This document shows, piece after piece, positions 37,319 through 45,975 of a DNA stretch of 64,000 nt. Position 1 is the first letter of the stretch, and every line of letters begins with the position of its first letter. Below the pieces are notes generated by a model, which saw only the letters and a program-made list of their open reading frames with translations, did not search any database and was not told the DNA's origin. The translations under genes and the position numbers were made by a program. The DNA comes from Xanthomonas sontii (GTDB lineage Bacteria > Pseudomonadota > Gammaproteobacteria > Xanthomonadales > Xanthomonadaceae), in assembly GCF_040529055.1 (NCBI RefSeq), contig NZ_CP132342.1, forward strand, positions 434,001 to 498,000, read 5' to 3'.

Positions 37319-38224
37319 ATGGAACTGCGCCACCTGCGCTACTTCCTGGCCGTGGCCGAGGCCGGGCACTTCACCCGCGCCGCCGCGCAGTTGGGCATCC
37401 AGCAACCGCCGCTGAGCCAGCAGATCCGCGCACTGGAGGAGGAACTGGGCACGCCGTTGTTCGTGCGCACGCCGCGCGGCGCCGAACTCACCGATGCCGG
37501 CCGCGCCTTCCGCACCGAAGCCCGGCGCGTGCTCGCCGACCTGGAACGCGCCGGCGATGCCGCACGCCGCGCCGCACGCGGCGAGAGCGGTGTGCTGCGG
37601 CTCGGCTTCACCGCCTCGGCCGCGTTCAACCCGATCGTGCCGACCCTGGTGCGCGGCTTCCGCCGCGGCTGGCCGGCGGTGACGCTGGCGCTGGAAGAGA
37701 CCAACACCGCCGGCCTGCTCGCCGCACTGCTGCAGGGACGGCTGGATGCGGCCTTCATCCGCTACAGCGTGGCCACACCCTCGGAACTGCAGTTGCTCAA
37801 GCTGCCCGACGAACCGATGAAGATCGCGGTGCCGGCGGCGCACCGTCTGGCCAAGCGCCGCCGCGCACCGCTGTCGGCGCTGGCCGGCGAACCCTTCATC
37901 CTGTTCCCGCGCAGCTTCGGCACCAGCCTGTACGACGAGATCCTCGATGCCTGCCGCCAGGCCGGCTTCGAACTGAAGATCGAACAGGAAGCGCCGCAGA
38001 TGTCGTCCATCGTCAACCTGGTGGCCGCCGAACTGGGCGTGTCGGTGGTCCCGGCCTCGACCGCGCAGGTGCAGTTGCCCGGCGTGCGCTATCTGGACAT
38101 CGAAGGCCGCGTGCCGATGGCGCGACTGGCCTTGGCCGCGCTGCCGGCCACCGCGCAGGCGATGCCGATCGTGCGCCACCTGTGGCAGTTGGCGCAGGGG
38201 CATGCGGCGGGCAGGCGCGGGTAG
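37319..38224 (+). CDS. LysR-family transcriptional regulator
   Basis: A 301-residue regulator. The winged helix-turn-helix is at residues 1-60 (RYFLAVAEAGHFTRAAAQLG, then QQPPLSQQIRALEEELG), and the periplasmic-binding-protein-like effector domain is at about 90-290. ATG 37319 fits the family start exactly, while the frame upstream overlaps the MFS gene. It probably activates the divergent MFS gene and its downstream VOC partner, and represses itself through the intervening inverted repeat. The inducer is unknown. Confidence 0.92.
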   Translation: MELRHLRYFLAVAEAGHFTRAAAQLGIQQPPLSQQIRALEEELGTPLFVRTPRGAELTDAGRAFRTEARRVLADLERAGDAARRAARGESGVLRLGFTASAAFNPIVPTLVRGFRRGWPAVTLALEETNTAGLLAALLQGRLDAAFIRYSVATPSELQLLKLPDEPMKIAVPAAHRLAKRRRAPLSALAGEPFILFPRSFGTSLYDEILDACRQAGFELKIEQEAPQMSSIVNLVAAELGVSVVPASTAQVQLPGVRYLDIEGRVPMARLALAALPATAQAMPIVRHLWQLAQGHAAGRRG

Positions 38225-38261
38225 GGGGCTGCACTCCCCTAGCAGCAATGCAGGAACGGCT

Positions 38262-38608
38262 TTAGCCCCGAAGGGCTTTACCGATAGAGCTTATCGCTGC
38301 TAAAGCTCACTCGTGCGGCTGTGTTTGTCCGACGTGTAAATCAAGCAGCAGCAACAGCAACAGCAAAGGCTTTCGCCTTGCGGCGAGTCACTTTTCTTTG
38401 CTTGTGCAAAGAAAAGTAACCAAAAGAAAGCACACCCTGCCTACGCGCCCTCCGCGCTACGCGCTCCGGGTCCGCGTCCAGCACGGGGATCCGCGGAAGG
38501 GGCATCCTGCCCCTGCCGCGGACGGCGCACATCCTTGTGCGCCGCCCCTTCGGGGTTTTTCCCCGTGCTGGCCGCCGCTTCGGAAGGGAACCCGGTAAGT
38601 CAAAAGCC
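38262..38608 (+). repeat. Left arm of a large inverted repeat (element copy 1)
   Basis: About 345 bases. It comprises an outer part (ccgatagagcttatcgctg ... gtccgacgtgtaaatcaagc), a caacag-type simple repeat, and a ~240-base core (from 38368) starting ggctttcgcc and ending gtaagtcaaaagcc. The core contains a gcggaaggggcatcctgcccc hairpin and a gcgcacat..tgtgcgc hairpin. It is complementary to 38898-39270. The gap 38225-39315 as a whole contains no credible gene. Confidence 0.8.
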
Positions 38609-38897
38609 GAAGCAACAGCAAAGACCGAAGCGATTGCCGCTGCAGCGCACACCCCCGTCATTCCAGCGGCCGCCAGCGAATGCACTTCGCGTGGTAGCCC
38701 ATGTCGGCTGTTGATTGTGGTGGACGCGCAACGACGATGGTTTTCGAAGAAGCTGCAGGAGCGGTTGTGCGTGGCGTACAGGTGGCTGTGCCGGCGTGTA
38801 CCCAGCTCAGGCGCATCACCATTGCAATGCCGTATGTATGCGCTGTATCCGCAATAGCTTTTGCTATTGATGTTGCGTTGGCTATTGATGTTGCGTT

Positions 38898-39270
38898 GGC
38901 TTTTGACTTACTGGGTTCCCTTCCGCAGCGGCGGATGGCCCGGGGAAACACCCGAAGGGCGGCGCACATGGATGTGCGCCGTTCGCGGCAGGGGCAGGAT
39001 GCCCCTTCCGCGAATCCCCGGTGCATCCGCGGACCCGGAGCGCGTTAGCGCGGAGGGCGCGAGGCAGGGTGTGCTTTCTTTTGGTTACTTTTCTTTGCAC
39101 AAGCAAAGAAGCGCTTCTCAGCAGCCGAAGGCTGATCAAAGTAACTCGCCGCAAGGCGAAAGCCGTTGCTGTTGATGTTGATGTTGCTGCTTGATTTACG
39201 CGTCGGACAAGCACAACCGCAAGAGTGAGCTTTGGCAGCGATAAGCTCTATCGGTGAAGCCCGTCGCGGC
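38898..39270 (-). repeat. Right arm of the large inverted repeat (element copy 2)
   Basis: Reverse-oriented partner of 38262-38608, including core (38898-39164), a gttgatgttgatgttgctg tract and the outer part (gcgtcggacaagcac ... gcgataagctctatcgg). About 290 bases of unrelated sequence lie between the arms. A ~25-base insertion (near 39109-39137) distinguishes this core from the others. A gtcgcggctgaagccgctcc REP unit follows at 39263. Confidence 0.8.
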
Positions 39271-39315
39271 TGAAGCCGCTCCTATGAGATACGAGGTACG
39301 AGGAACGCGACGCGC

Positions 39316-39648
39316 TCAACCCAGATGCGTGCGCACCGCTTCGTCGATCTTGGCCGGCGGCACGAACCCGGGCACCCGCGCCACCTCCTCGCCCTGGCGG
39401 AACAGCATCAGCGTCGGGGTCTGGCGCAGGCCCTGGGCACGGAAGAAGTCCTCACCCACGTCTTCCATCTTCACCTTGAGCAGGGTCACGCCCTGCGCGC
39501 TCTCGCCCTCGGCGAAACGCTCCAGCGACTTGTCGAGCATGCGGCAACCAGGGCAGTTGTCTTTGTTGAAATCGGCCAGCACGCGCGGATGCGCGGCGAG
39601 CGCATCGGCGAACTGTTCGGCACTGGAAACGGTGATGGTGGTGAGCAT
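39316..39648 (-). CDS. Thioredoxin-family protein
   Basis: A 110-residue cytoplasmic thioredoxin-fold protein with redox pair C32-P-G-C35, instead of the usual CGPC, and the cis-proline context RQTPTLMLFRQGEEVARVPGF. It is the last gene of the minus-strand run nrdA-nrdB-flavodoxin-thioredoxin. It could therefore reduce the C-terminal cysteine pair of NrdA, though a general thiol role is equally possible. Confidence 0.85.
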   Translation of the reverse strand: MLTTITVSSAEQFADALAAHPRVLADFNKDNCPGCRMLDKSLERFAEGESAQGVTLLKVKMEDVGEDFFRAQGLRQTPTLMLFRQGEEVARVPGFVPPAKIDEAVRTHLG

Positions 39649-39736
39649 GGAACGAAACCTTGTCTGATGTCGGAAGAAGCCCGGCGTGCGATGGGGACGC
39701 CGGCGATGCCAGGAAAACGGATGAACGACGACGGCG

Positions 39737-40297
39737 TCAGCCGCTGCCATGCAAGGGCAACACCCTCGCAGCGAAGCCAGCCGCGCCCGCGGGAGCGGAC
39801 TCGGCAGCGGCCACCGGCACGTCGCCTGCCAACGACGCGCGCGCCGCGCGGAACGCCAGCACCTGCGCGCACCACGCGTCGATGGCCGCGTTGTCGCGGT
39901 CGCCGTGCGGCATCTGCTCGATCTCCAGCAACGGATAAGCGCTGTCGAAGAACCGCGCGATGCGCTTGACCGCCCCGCAGTAGTACTCCAGCCCCCACTG
40001 CGTTTCGCCGGTGCCGAACGCCGCCACCTCGATCGTCTTGCCGGCCGCCTCGACCAACTCGGCGATATAGCGCTTCATCTCCGCCGGCGTGCGCCCGGCG
40101 TTGTCGCTCCAACTGCCGAGCAGATGCAGGTCGAAGTCCGCCGCGCGCGCGGCATCGCCGAGCGCGCCCTGCAGCGTCTGCAGGTCGGTGTGGATCCAGG
40201 TGACCGCGTGCCCCGCCGCCTCGCACTGCGCATGCACGCGGCGGGCGACGTCGCGGGTGTTGCCGCTGAGCGAAGCGTAGGCGAGCAGGATGTGCAT
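39737..40297 (-). CDS. Flavodoxin
   Basis: A 186-residue FMN electron carrier. The phosphate loop is SLSGNTRDVA (residues about 9-18), and FMN-ring loops occur at GSWSDNAGRTP and GTGETQWGLEYYCGAVK. The last ~35 residues form an alanine-rich extension. ATG 40297 precedes the first strand directly (MHILLAYAS); the upstream frame runs in octamer repeats. It lies 91 bases downstream of nrdB on the same strand, so it is a good candidate reductant for the NrdB diferric-tyrosyl cofactor, a job done by a ferredoxin (YfaE) next to nrdB in E. coli. This role is inference. Confidence 0.83.
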   Translation of the reverse strand: MHILLAYASLSGNTRDVARRVHAQCEAAGHAVTWIHTDLQTLQGALGDAARAADFDLHLLGSWSDNAGRTPAEMKRYIAELVEAAGKTIEVAAFGTGETQWGLEYYCGAVKRIARFFDSAYPLLEIEQMPHGDRDNAAIDAWCAQVLAFRAARASLAGDVPVAAAESAPAGAAGFAARVLPLHGSG

Positions 40298-40388
40298 GGG
40301 GCGGGGATTCGGGAATGGGGATTCGGGATTCGTCAGGGCGGGGTTTGCTTTTGCCAATCCCCAATCCCGATTCCCCAATCCCGGCTCC
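40298..40388. repeat. Octamer repeats between nrdB and the flavodoxin gene
   Basis: Two runs of the gggattcg/gggaatcg family in opposite orientation: gggattcgggaat-type copies just upstream of the flavodoxin start, and ccaatcccgattcccc-type copies just after the nrdB stop. Together they can pair as a loose hairpin. Confidence 0.6.
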
Positions 40389-41429
40389 TCACAGATCGTC
40401 GAAGCCGTTGTCCGAGTTGGTCTTCTTGTAGCTGGCGTTGCGCATCTCGAAGAAGTCGGTCTTGGTCTCGGTGAAGTTGTCGGCGTAGGCCTTGATCCAC
40501 GGCATCACGTTGTCGCTGGCGCCGCTGTACAGCTTCTCGATGCCGAGCATGCCGGACATCTTGTTGGCGCGGTACTTCACGTACTGGATCATCTCGTCCA
40601 CGTCGATGCCCTCGATGCCGTCGAGCACTTCCGAGGACCACTCGGTCTCCAGGCGGATCGCATGCTCGAAGGCCTGGTGCACGTAGTCGGTCAGCTCGTT
40701 GGTCTGCAGCTCGGCGTTCTCGCCGATGATGGCGCGGATCAGCTCGCTGATGAACTTGGTGTGGGCCAGCTCGTCGCGGTTGATGAAGCTGATGATCTTG
40801 CCGGTGCCGGTCATGCGGTTCTGCCGCACCAGGTTGTAGAAGTACGCGAAGCCGGAATAGAAGTTGATGCCTTCCAGGATCGAGGACTGGATCAGCGAGC
40901 GCAGCAGGGTCTCTGCGGTCTTCTCGCGCATGAAGTCGTCGTAGGCCTGCATGATCGGCTGGTTGCGCGCGATGATGGTCGGATGCGTGCGCGCGATCTC
41001 GAACACGCGGTTCTGGTCGGCCAGCCCGGCGATCGAGGCGAGCACGTACGAGTAGCTCTCGTTGTGGATCACTTCCTGCTGGCCGATGATCGCGGCGTTG
41101 GCGTGCGCGGCCGGGTCGGTGATGTATTCGGCGACGTTGTAGATGAAGCGCGTCTGCGGCGAATCCAGCGTGGCCAGCAGGCCGATGATCGAGTCGTAGG
41201 CGTTCTTCTCGCGCGCCGACAGCTCCCCGTACTGCTTGGCATCGCCCTTCATGTCCACTTCGTCGGGGATCCAGAAGTTGGTCGACAGCTCCTTGTACGC
41301 CCGGTAGAAGGACGGGTACGGGATGTCGTTCCAGTTGAGGATGCCGCTGGTCGTGCCGTTGATGATGCCGGTGGAACGGTTGGGGTGCAGCGGTTCGAGG
41401 ATCTTGATGCGGTCGAGCGCGATGGCCAT
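40389..41429 (-). CDS. nrdB: Class I ribonucleotide reductase, beta (radical) subunit
   Basis: A 346-residue di-iron protein that generates the radical needed by NrdA. Ligands and radical site are complete: D89 in LATLDSPQ, then EVIHNESYSY giving E119, H122 and radical tyrosine Y126, with later ligands in SILEGINFYSGF and FINRDELAHTKF. The conserved radical-transfer tyrosine lies near the C-terminus, which ends NSDNGFDDL. It lies 108 bases downstream of nrdA. With the radical tyrosine present, a standard tyrosyl-radical enzyme (not a Mn/Fe Phe-type) is expected. Confidence 0.95.
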   Translation of the reverse strand: MAIALDRIKILEPLHPNRSTGIINGTTSGILNWNDIPYPSFYRAYKELSTNFWIPDEVDMKGDAKQYGELSAREKNAYDSIIGLLATLDSPQTRFIYNVAEYITDPAAHANAAIIGQQEVIHNESYSYVLASIAGLADQNRVFEIARTHPTIIARNQPIMQAYDDFMREKTAETLLRSLIQSSILEGINFYSGFAYFYNLVRQNRMTGTGKIISFINRDELAHTKFISELIRAIIGENAELQTNELTDYVHQAFEHAIRLETEWSSEVLDGIEGIDVDEMIQYVKYRANKMSGMLGIEKLYSGASDNVMPWIKAYADNFTETKTDFFEMRNASYKKTNSDNGFDDL

Positions 41430-41537
41430 GGATGTGCTTCGGTAGTCGGGTGAACGGCGCCGGCGGACGGCGCGGGAATGCGGGACGCGCGCGGCAGGAC
41501 CGGCCTGCCGCGCGGCGCGGGCGTCAGACGCCGGCGA

Positions 41538-43952
41538 TCAGCTCGAGCACCACTCGCACTCGCTGATGTCGATGTCGTTGGAACGCACGTAGTACGTGGT
41601 CTTCAGGCCTTCCTTCCACGCGGTCATGTGCAGGTCCAGCAGGGTGCTGGCGCGGATGCCGCTGGGCACGTAGAAGTTGAAGCTGATCGACTGGTCGACG
41701 TGGCGCTGGCGGCGCGCGTTCTGGCGCACGCTGGCGAACTGGTCGACCTTGTAGGCGCCCTTCTCGTAGTACGGATAGGTATCCACGGTCAGCCCCGGCG
41801 CCACCACCGGACGGCGGAAGTCCTTCTTCTCCTCGTAGTAGAACGCGCTGTAGATCGGATCGATCGAGGCGGTGGAGCCGGCGATCTGCGCGGTGCTCAT
41901 GTTCGGCGCCACCGCCACCATCCAGGCGTTGCGCACGCCGTGCACGCTCACCTGCGCGGCCAGTTCCTGCCATTCGGCGCTGTCGTAGCCGCGCTTGGTG
42001 AAGTACTCGCCGTTCTGCCAGTCGCTGCCCTTGAACACCTTGTACGCGCCCTTCTCCTTGGCCAGCGCCAGGCTCGCCTGGATGGTCAGGTAGTTGATGC
42101 GCTCGTACAGCGAATCGCTGTACGCCTCGGCGTCCGGCGAGTTCCAGTCGATGCCCTTCTGCGCCAGCAGGTGGTGCCAGCCGAAGGTGCCCAGGCCGAT
42201 CGCGCGGTACTTCTGGTTGGTGATGGTGGCCTGCGGCACCGGCAGCTCGTTGAGGTCGATGACGTTGTCGAGCATGCGCACCTGGACGCGGATCAGCCGC
42301 TCCAGGATGTCCGGCGACAGCAGGTCCGGCTGCGCGGTGACCGCGCGGCCCAGGTTCACCGAGGACAGGTTGCACACGACGAAGTCGCCGGCCTGCTTGG
42401 TGGTGACGATCTGGTCGCCGCTGATCATCTCCTGGATGACCCGCGTCGGGCTCATGTTCTGCAGGATCTCGGTGCACAGGTTGCTGGAATACACCATGCC
42501 CTGGTGCTTGTTCGGGTTCATGCGATTGACTTCGTCGCGATAGAACATGAACGGGTTGCCGGTCTCCAGCTGGCTGACCATGATCCGCTTGAACATGTCG
42601 ATGGCCTTGACCACCTTGCGGCCGATGCGCTCGTCGGCCACCACTTCCTCGTAGCGGGCGCGGAAGCTGCCTTCGCCGCGCTTCTCGTCGAAGAAGTCCT
42701 GCAGATACCAGCCCTTGACCTCCTTCACCTCGTGCGGGTCGAACAGGTACCACTCGCCGCGGCGCTCCACCGCTTCCATGAAGATGTCCGGCACGCACAC
42801 CGCGGTGAACACGTCGTGCGCGCGCAGGCGCTGGTCGCCGTTGTTCAGGCGCAGGTCCAGGAACGCCTCGATGTCGCGGTGCCAGATGTCCAGGTACACG
42901 GCGATGGCGCCCTTGCGCTGGCCGAGCTGGTCCACCGACACGGCGGTGTTGTTGAGCTGCTTGATCCACGGCACCACGCCGCCGCTGGAGTTCTTCACCC
43001 CGCGGATCGCCGAACCGGACGAACGCACGTAGCCCAGGTAGGCGCCGACGCCGCCGCCGTGCTTGGACACGCGCGCCACGTCGGTGTTGGAGTCGTAGAT
43101 GCCCTGCAGGCTGTCGTCGACGGTGTCGATGAAGCAGCTCGACAGCTGCCCGCCGATCTTGCCGGCGTTGGCCAGGGTCGGCGTGGCCACGGTCATGTAC
43201 AGGTTGGACAGCGCCCAGTAGGCCTCGCCGACCAGCTGCATGCGGCGCTCGCGCGGCTTCTCGTCCTGCATCAGGTACAGGGCGATGGTCAGCCAGCGCT
43301 CCTGCGGCAGTTCGTAGACCTTGCGCGAGTTGTCGGTGGCCAGGTAACGCGTGGCCAGCAGGTACAGGCCGTTGTAGGCGAACAGCTTGTCGCGCTCCGG
43401 ATCGATCATGCGGCCGGCTTCGGCCAGTTCGTCCTTGGAGTAGTTCTTGAGGATGTCGATCGAGTACACGCCGCGGTCGGCCAGGCTTTCCTGGAGGCCG
43501 ACGTAGGAGCCGTACTTCTCGCCGGCATCGTAGAAACGGTTCTTGCTGGCGCGCTTGTACAGGCGGTCCAGGTACAGGCGCGCGGCGAAGTACTCCCACT
43601 CCGGCGTGGCGATGTCCACGCGCGACTCGGCCTCGCGGATCAGGTAGTCGACCATGTCGTCGGCCGACAGGCTTTCCTTCTTCTCGATGAAGGCGAAGGC
43701 CTTGCGCTCGTAGTCGCTCACGTCCAGCTGCGGGAACTCGGCGTGGATCCGGTCCAGGGTGCGCTGCAGGCGCGAGCGGTCGAAGGCCATGCGGCGGTTG
43801 CCGCCGTCCTTGACGATCCAGGTCACGGCGCGCTGGTCGTTGCTCGGCTCGCTGCTGGCCGTCGGCTCCGGCTGGGCAGTGGCGGCAGCGGTCGTGGGGT
43901 CGACGGCGGCGTCGACGGATGCGGTGGCCGGCAGGCTGTGGGTCTGGCTCAT
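41538..43952 (-). CDS. nrdA: Class I ribonucleotide reductase, alpha (catalytic) subunit
   Basis: Makes deoxyribonucleoside diphosphates aerobically. The 804-residue protein has an N-terminal ATP-cone (about 45-135, VKDGGNRRMAFDRSRLQRTL). The ten-stranded barrel carries the redox cysteine in GGQLSSCFID, the active-site NLCTEI motif and a second cysteine near FVVCNLSSVN. The mobile C-terminal CEWC pair ends the protein. ATG 43952 begins a short variable N-terminus; the longer frame to 44372 runs through the riboswitch and is not coding. Expression is probably controlled at two levels: NrdR boxes at the promoter and a cobalamin riboswitch in the leader. Confidence 0.96.
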   Translation of the reverse strand: MSQTHSLPATASVDAAVDPTTAAATAQPEPTASSEPSNDQRAVTWIVKDGGNRRMAFDRSRLQRTLDRIHAEFPQLDVSDYERKAFAFIEKKESLSADDMVDYLIREAESRVDIATPEWEYFAARLYLDRLYKRASKNRFYDAGEKYGSYVGLQESLADRGVYSIDILKNYSKDELAEAGRMIDPERDKLFAYNGLYLLATRYLATDNSRKVYELPQERWLTIALYLMQDEKPRERRMQLVGEAYWALSNLYMTVATPTLANAGKIGGQLSSCFIDTVDDSLQGIYDSNTDVARVSKHGGGVGAYLGYVRSSGSAIRGVKNSSGGVVPWIKQLNNTAVSVDQLGQRKGAIAVYLDIWHRDIEAFLDLRLNNGDQRLRAHDVFTAVCVPDIFMEAVERRGEWYLFDPHEVKEVKGWYLQDFFDEKRGEGSFRARYEEVVADERIGRKVVKAIDMFKRIMVSQLETGNPFMFYRDEVNRMNPNKHQGMVYSSNLCTEILQNMSPTRVIQEMISGDQIVTTKQAGDFVVCNLSSVNLGRAVTAQPDLLSPDILERLIRVQVRMLDNVIDLNELPVPQATITNQKYRAIGLGTFGWHHLLAQKGIDWNSPDAEAYSDSLYERINYLTIQASLALAKEKGAYKVFKGSDWQNGEYFTKRGYDSAEWQELAAQVSVHGVRNAWMVAVAPNMSTAQIAGSTASIDPIYSAFYYEEKKDFRRPVVAPGLTVDTYPYYEKGAYKVDQFASVRQNARRQRHVDQSISFNFYVPSGIRASTLLDLHMTAWKEGLKTTYYVRSNDIDISECEWCSS

Positions 43953-44139
43953 GAAGGTCTCCAAGCGTAGTGCACGCGGCCGCCCGACCCTCGCAGGCAG
44001 CGGTCCGACCGGGTTCAATGGTGGGCAGGCGGTGTCGCGAAGACTGCAAACGGCGCAGGCACCGGGCCTGCGGGCGGTCAACGCTGCACCGACCCTCTCC
44101 CCCCGGAGAGCGCGCGGTCGGCGCCGCGCGGTGTGCTTC

Positions 44140-44322
44140 GCGCGGCTGTCGGCAGGTCTTCGGGCTGATGGGCAACGGCCGTGGCCGGTTCCTAGCCCGT
44201 CGCTTCCCAAGGCGGGCGCCTCAGTGCGGATGACGGGTTCGTTCCCAATTACCGCTGCGGGGCAGCGCCGGAGTTGGCGTTGGCACGCCGCACCGGCTTC
44301 CCTTTTGATCCTGCGGCTTGGG
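44140..44322 (-). ncRNA. Cobalamin riboswitch upstream of nrdA
   Basis: Read on the minus strand, the element contains aaaagggaagccggtg, then ccggcgctgccccgc with cggtaattggg, a middle arm ending ccttgggaagcgacggg, and the closing agcccgaagacctgcc (complement of 44151-44168). These are the same core pieces, in the same order, as in the metE leader. About 190 bases separate it from the nrdA start. High B12 would be expected to turn down this B12-independent reductase. Confidence 0.9.
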
Positions 44323-44339
44323 GCCGCCGGAACCGACCA

Positions 44340-44355
44340 CCCCAAGATAGTGGGG
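44340..44355. promoter_or_regulatory. NrdR-like box 1
   Basis: A 16-bp palindromic site that on the minus strand reads CCCCACTATCTTGGGG and matches the NrdR consensus (acaCwAtATaTwGtgt) at 10 positions, including the core. It lies directly upstream of the riboswitch. A similar site starts 32 bp away, the usual three-helical-turn spacing. Confidence 0.6.
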
Positions 44356-44371
44356 TCGGTCGACGACGTCA

Positions 44372-44387
44372 ACGCTAAATATGGGTG
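44372..44387. promoter_or_regulatory. NrdR-like box 2
   Basis: On the minus strand it reads CACCCATATTTAGCGT, matching the NrdR consensus at 10 of 16 positions with an intact ATAT core. It pairs with box 1 at 32-bp spacing, as expected for the ATP/dATP-sensing repressor NrdR binding as a multimer. Confidence 0.55.
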
Positions 44388-44540
44388 AAATTACGAAAAC
44401 CTAAGCCTGGCAACGGTTTGCCGCCGACGGCCGATTCCGGCCCGGCCGCGACGGCCGTTCGTGGCCGTGACGGGGCCGTGAAGCCGGCCGCGGACAGGGG
44501 CGTTTGGCGCCCCCGGACGGCCCCGACACCGCCGCCTGTC

Positions 44541-45068
44541 CTACGGCCGGCAAGGCACCACGGTGCCGCTCGCATCGGTGCAGGTGCCGGTGTGGACGAT
44601 GCTGCCGTCCTGCACGCTGGTGCTGCCCTGGTAGCTGCCCTGCGTGCCATCGACGCTGCTCTGGCGGCTGCCGCTGAGCGTACCGTCGGCGGCCCGGGCC
44701 AGGCTGCCACTGCTGCTCGCGCTGGCGCCGTCGGCGCGCTGGACGCTGGCACTGCCCTGGCGGCTGGCGCTGCCGTCGGCGTTGCGCTCGGCGCTGCCTT
44801 GGCGCGTGGCGCTGCCGCCGGCGGCGGTCGTGCGGGTAGCGGCGCTGCGCGCGCTGGCGTTGCCCTGGCCGTCGGCCTGCCATTGGCGGGCGCGTTGCAC
44901 GCTGCCGTGCGCGCCGCTGGCGCTGGCCTGCACGGCGGCGTGGCGGGCGCCCTCGGCGCCGCCGGCGGTGCGCGTGCGGGTGTGTTCGCGTGCCGGTGCA
45001 CTGGGCGCGACCAGGACGCCGGCGGCCAGCGCCAGCAGCAAGGGAGTGATGCGACGGGACAGCGACAT
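44541..45068 (-). CDS. Secreted Ser/Ala/Gly-rich repeat protein, unknown function
   Basis: A 175-residue exported protein that I do not recognise. ATG 45068 starts a clear signal peptide (MSLSRRITPLLLALAAGVLV, cleavage near APA). The mature part is low-complexity with degenerate repeats of the GSASRQGSASVQ kind, rich in Ser, Ala, Gly, Arg and Gln. It ends with two cysteines in GTCTDASGTVVPC that may form a disulfide loop. It diverges from the OmpR-type regulator gene across 178 bases and could be one of its targets. Confidence 0.65.
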   Translation of the reverse strand: MSLSRRITPLLLALAAGVLVAPSAPAREHTRTRTAGGAEGARHAAVQASASGAHGSVQRARQWQADGQGNASARSAATRTTAAGGSATRQGSAERNADGSASRQGSASVQRADGASASSSGSLARAADGTLSGSRQSSVDGTQGSYQGSTSVQDGSIVHTGTCTDASGTVVPCRP

Positions 45069-45246
45069 GGCGTTCTCCGATGACGGCAGCGGCGTGCTGC
45101 CGAGTGTCACCGTAGCCATGGCGCCGGCGCCGCGGGCGCCGCATCGGCCAGCAAATGTTGCCGAACGCCGCAGCGGAAACATCCGCTTACAGTTGCGTCG
45201 CGGCGGCCGTTGCCGCGGGGCCGCGGCGCAACCGATAGTGGCGTCC

Positions 45247-45975
45247 ATGGACGATGCCGCGCCCGCTCCCCGCCTGCTGCTGGTCGACGACGACGACCGC
45301 CTGCGCGCCCTGCTGTGCCGCTACCTGGAGAGCCAGGGCTTCGCGGTCAAGGCGGTGGCCGACGGCGTGCAGCTGCAGCAGGCGCTGGCGCGCGGCCACT
45401 ACGACCTGGTGGTGCTGGACCTGATGCTGCCCGGCGAGAACGGCCTGGAGATCTGCCGGCGCCTGCGCGGCCAGGGCGACGCCACCCCGATCGTGATGCT
45501 GACCGCCAAGGGCGACGAGATCGACCGCATCGTCGGCCTGGAGATCGGCGCCGACGACTACCTGCCCAAGCCGGTCAACCCGCGCGAGCTGCTGGCGCGG
45601 ATCCGCGCGGTGCTGCGCCGTACCCGCCCGGGCGGCGCCGGCGCACCGCAACCGGAGGGCGGCGAGATCGGCTTCGGCCGCTTCCGCCTGCACCTGGGCC
45701 GGCGCGAGCTGCGCCGCGATGGCGAACCGCTGAAACTCACCACCGCCGAGTTCGCGGTGCTGTCGGTGCTGCTGCGGCACCCGCAGCAGCCGCTGAGCCG
45801 CGACCGCCTCTCCAGCCTGGCGCACGGCCGCGAACACGAGCCGTTGGGGCGCAGCATCGACGTGATCGTGGCGCGGCTGCGCAAGCTGCTGGAGGACGAC
45901 GTGCGCACGCCGCGGCTGATCCAGACCGTGTGGGGCGTGGGCTACGTGTACGTGCCGCCGGAGCCGCAGGCATGA
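45247..45975 (+). CDS. OmpR-family response regulator
   Basis: A 242-residue transcription factor. The receiver domain (about 8-125) has the acidic cluster LLVDDDDR, phospho-acceptor D58 in VVLDLMLP, and the lysine in DDYLPKPVNP. The winged-helix domain (about 140-236) ends QTVWGVGYVYVPP. LPKPVNPREL and the HGREHEPLGRSIDV segment are close to OmpR proper. The stop overlaps the sensor kinase start as ATGA. Targets are unknown; osmotic or outer-membrane control is the usual role. Confidence 0.9.
   Translation: MDDAAPAPRLLLVDDDDRLRALLCRYLESQGFAVKAVADGVQLQQALARGHYDLVVLDLMLPGENGLEICRRLRGQGDATPIVMLTAKGDEIDRIVGLEIGADDYLPKPVNPRELLARIRAVLRRTRPGGAGAPQPEGGEIGFGRFRLHLGRRELRRDGEPLKLTTAEFAVLSVLLRHPQQPLSRDRLSSLAHGREHEPLGRSIDVIVARLRKLLEDDVRTPRLIQTVWGVGYVYVPPEPQA

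Noticed and set aside
38341..39214. Several open frames with phrases such as [14 protein letters not shown] in the repeat region.
   Set aside because: The same phrases occur in all six copies of the 240-base non-coding element, in both orientations; they are translations of the repeat, not genes.
41478..43970. An 830-codon open frame opposite nrdA.
   Set aside because: Antisense shadow caused by high GC; nrdA on the other strand is complete and conserved.
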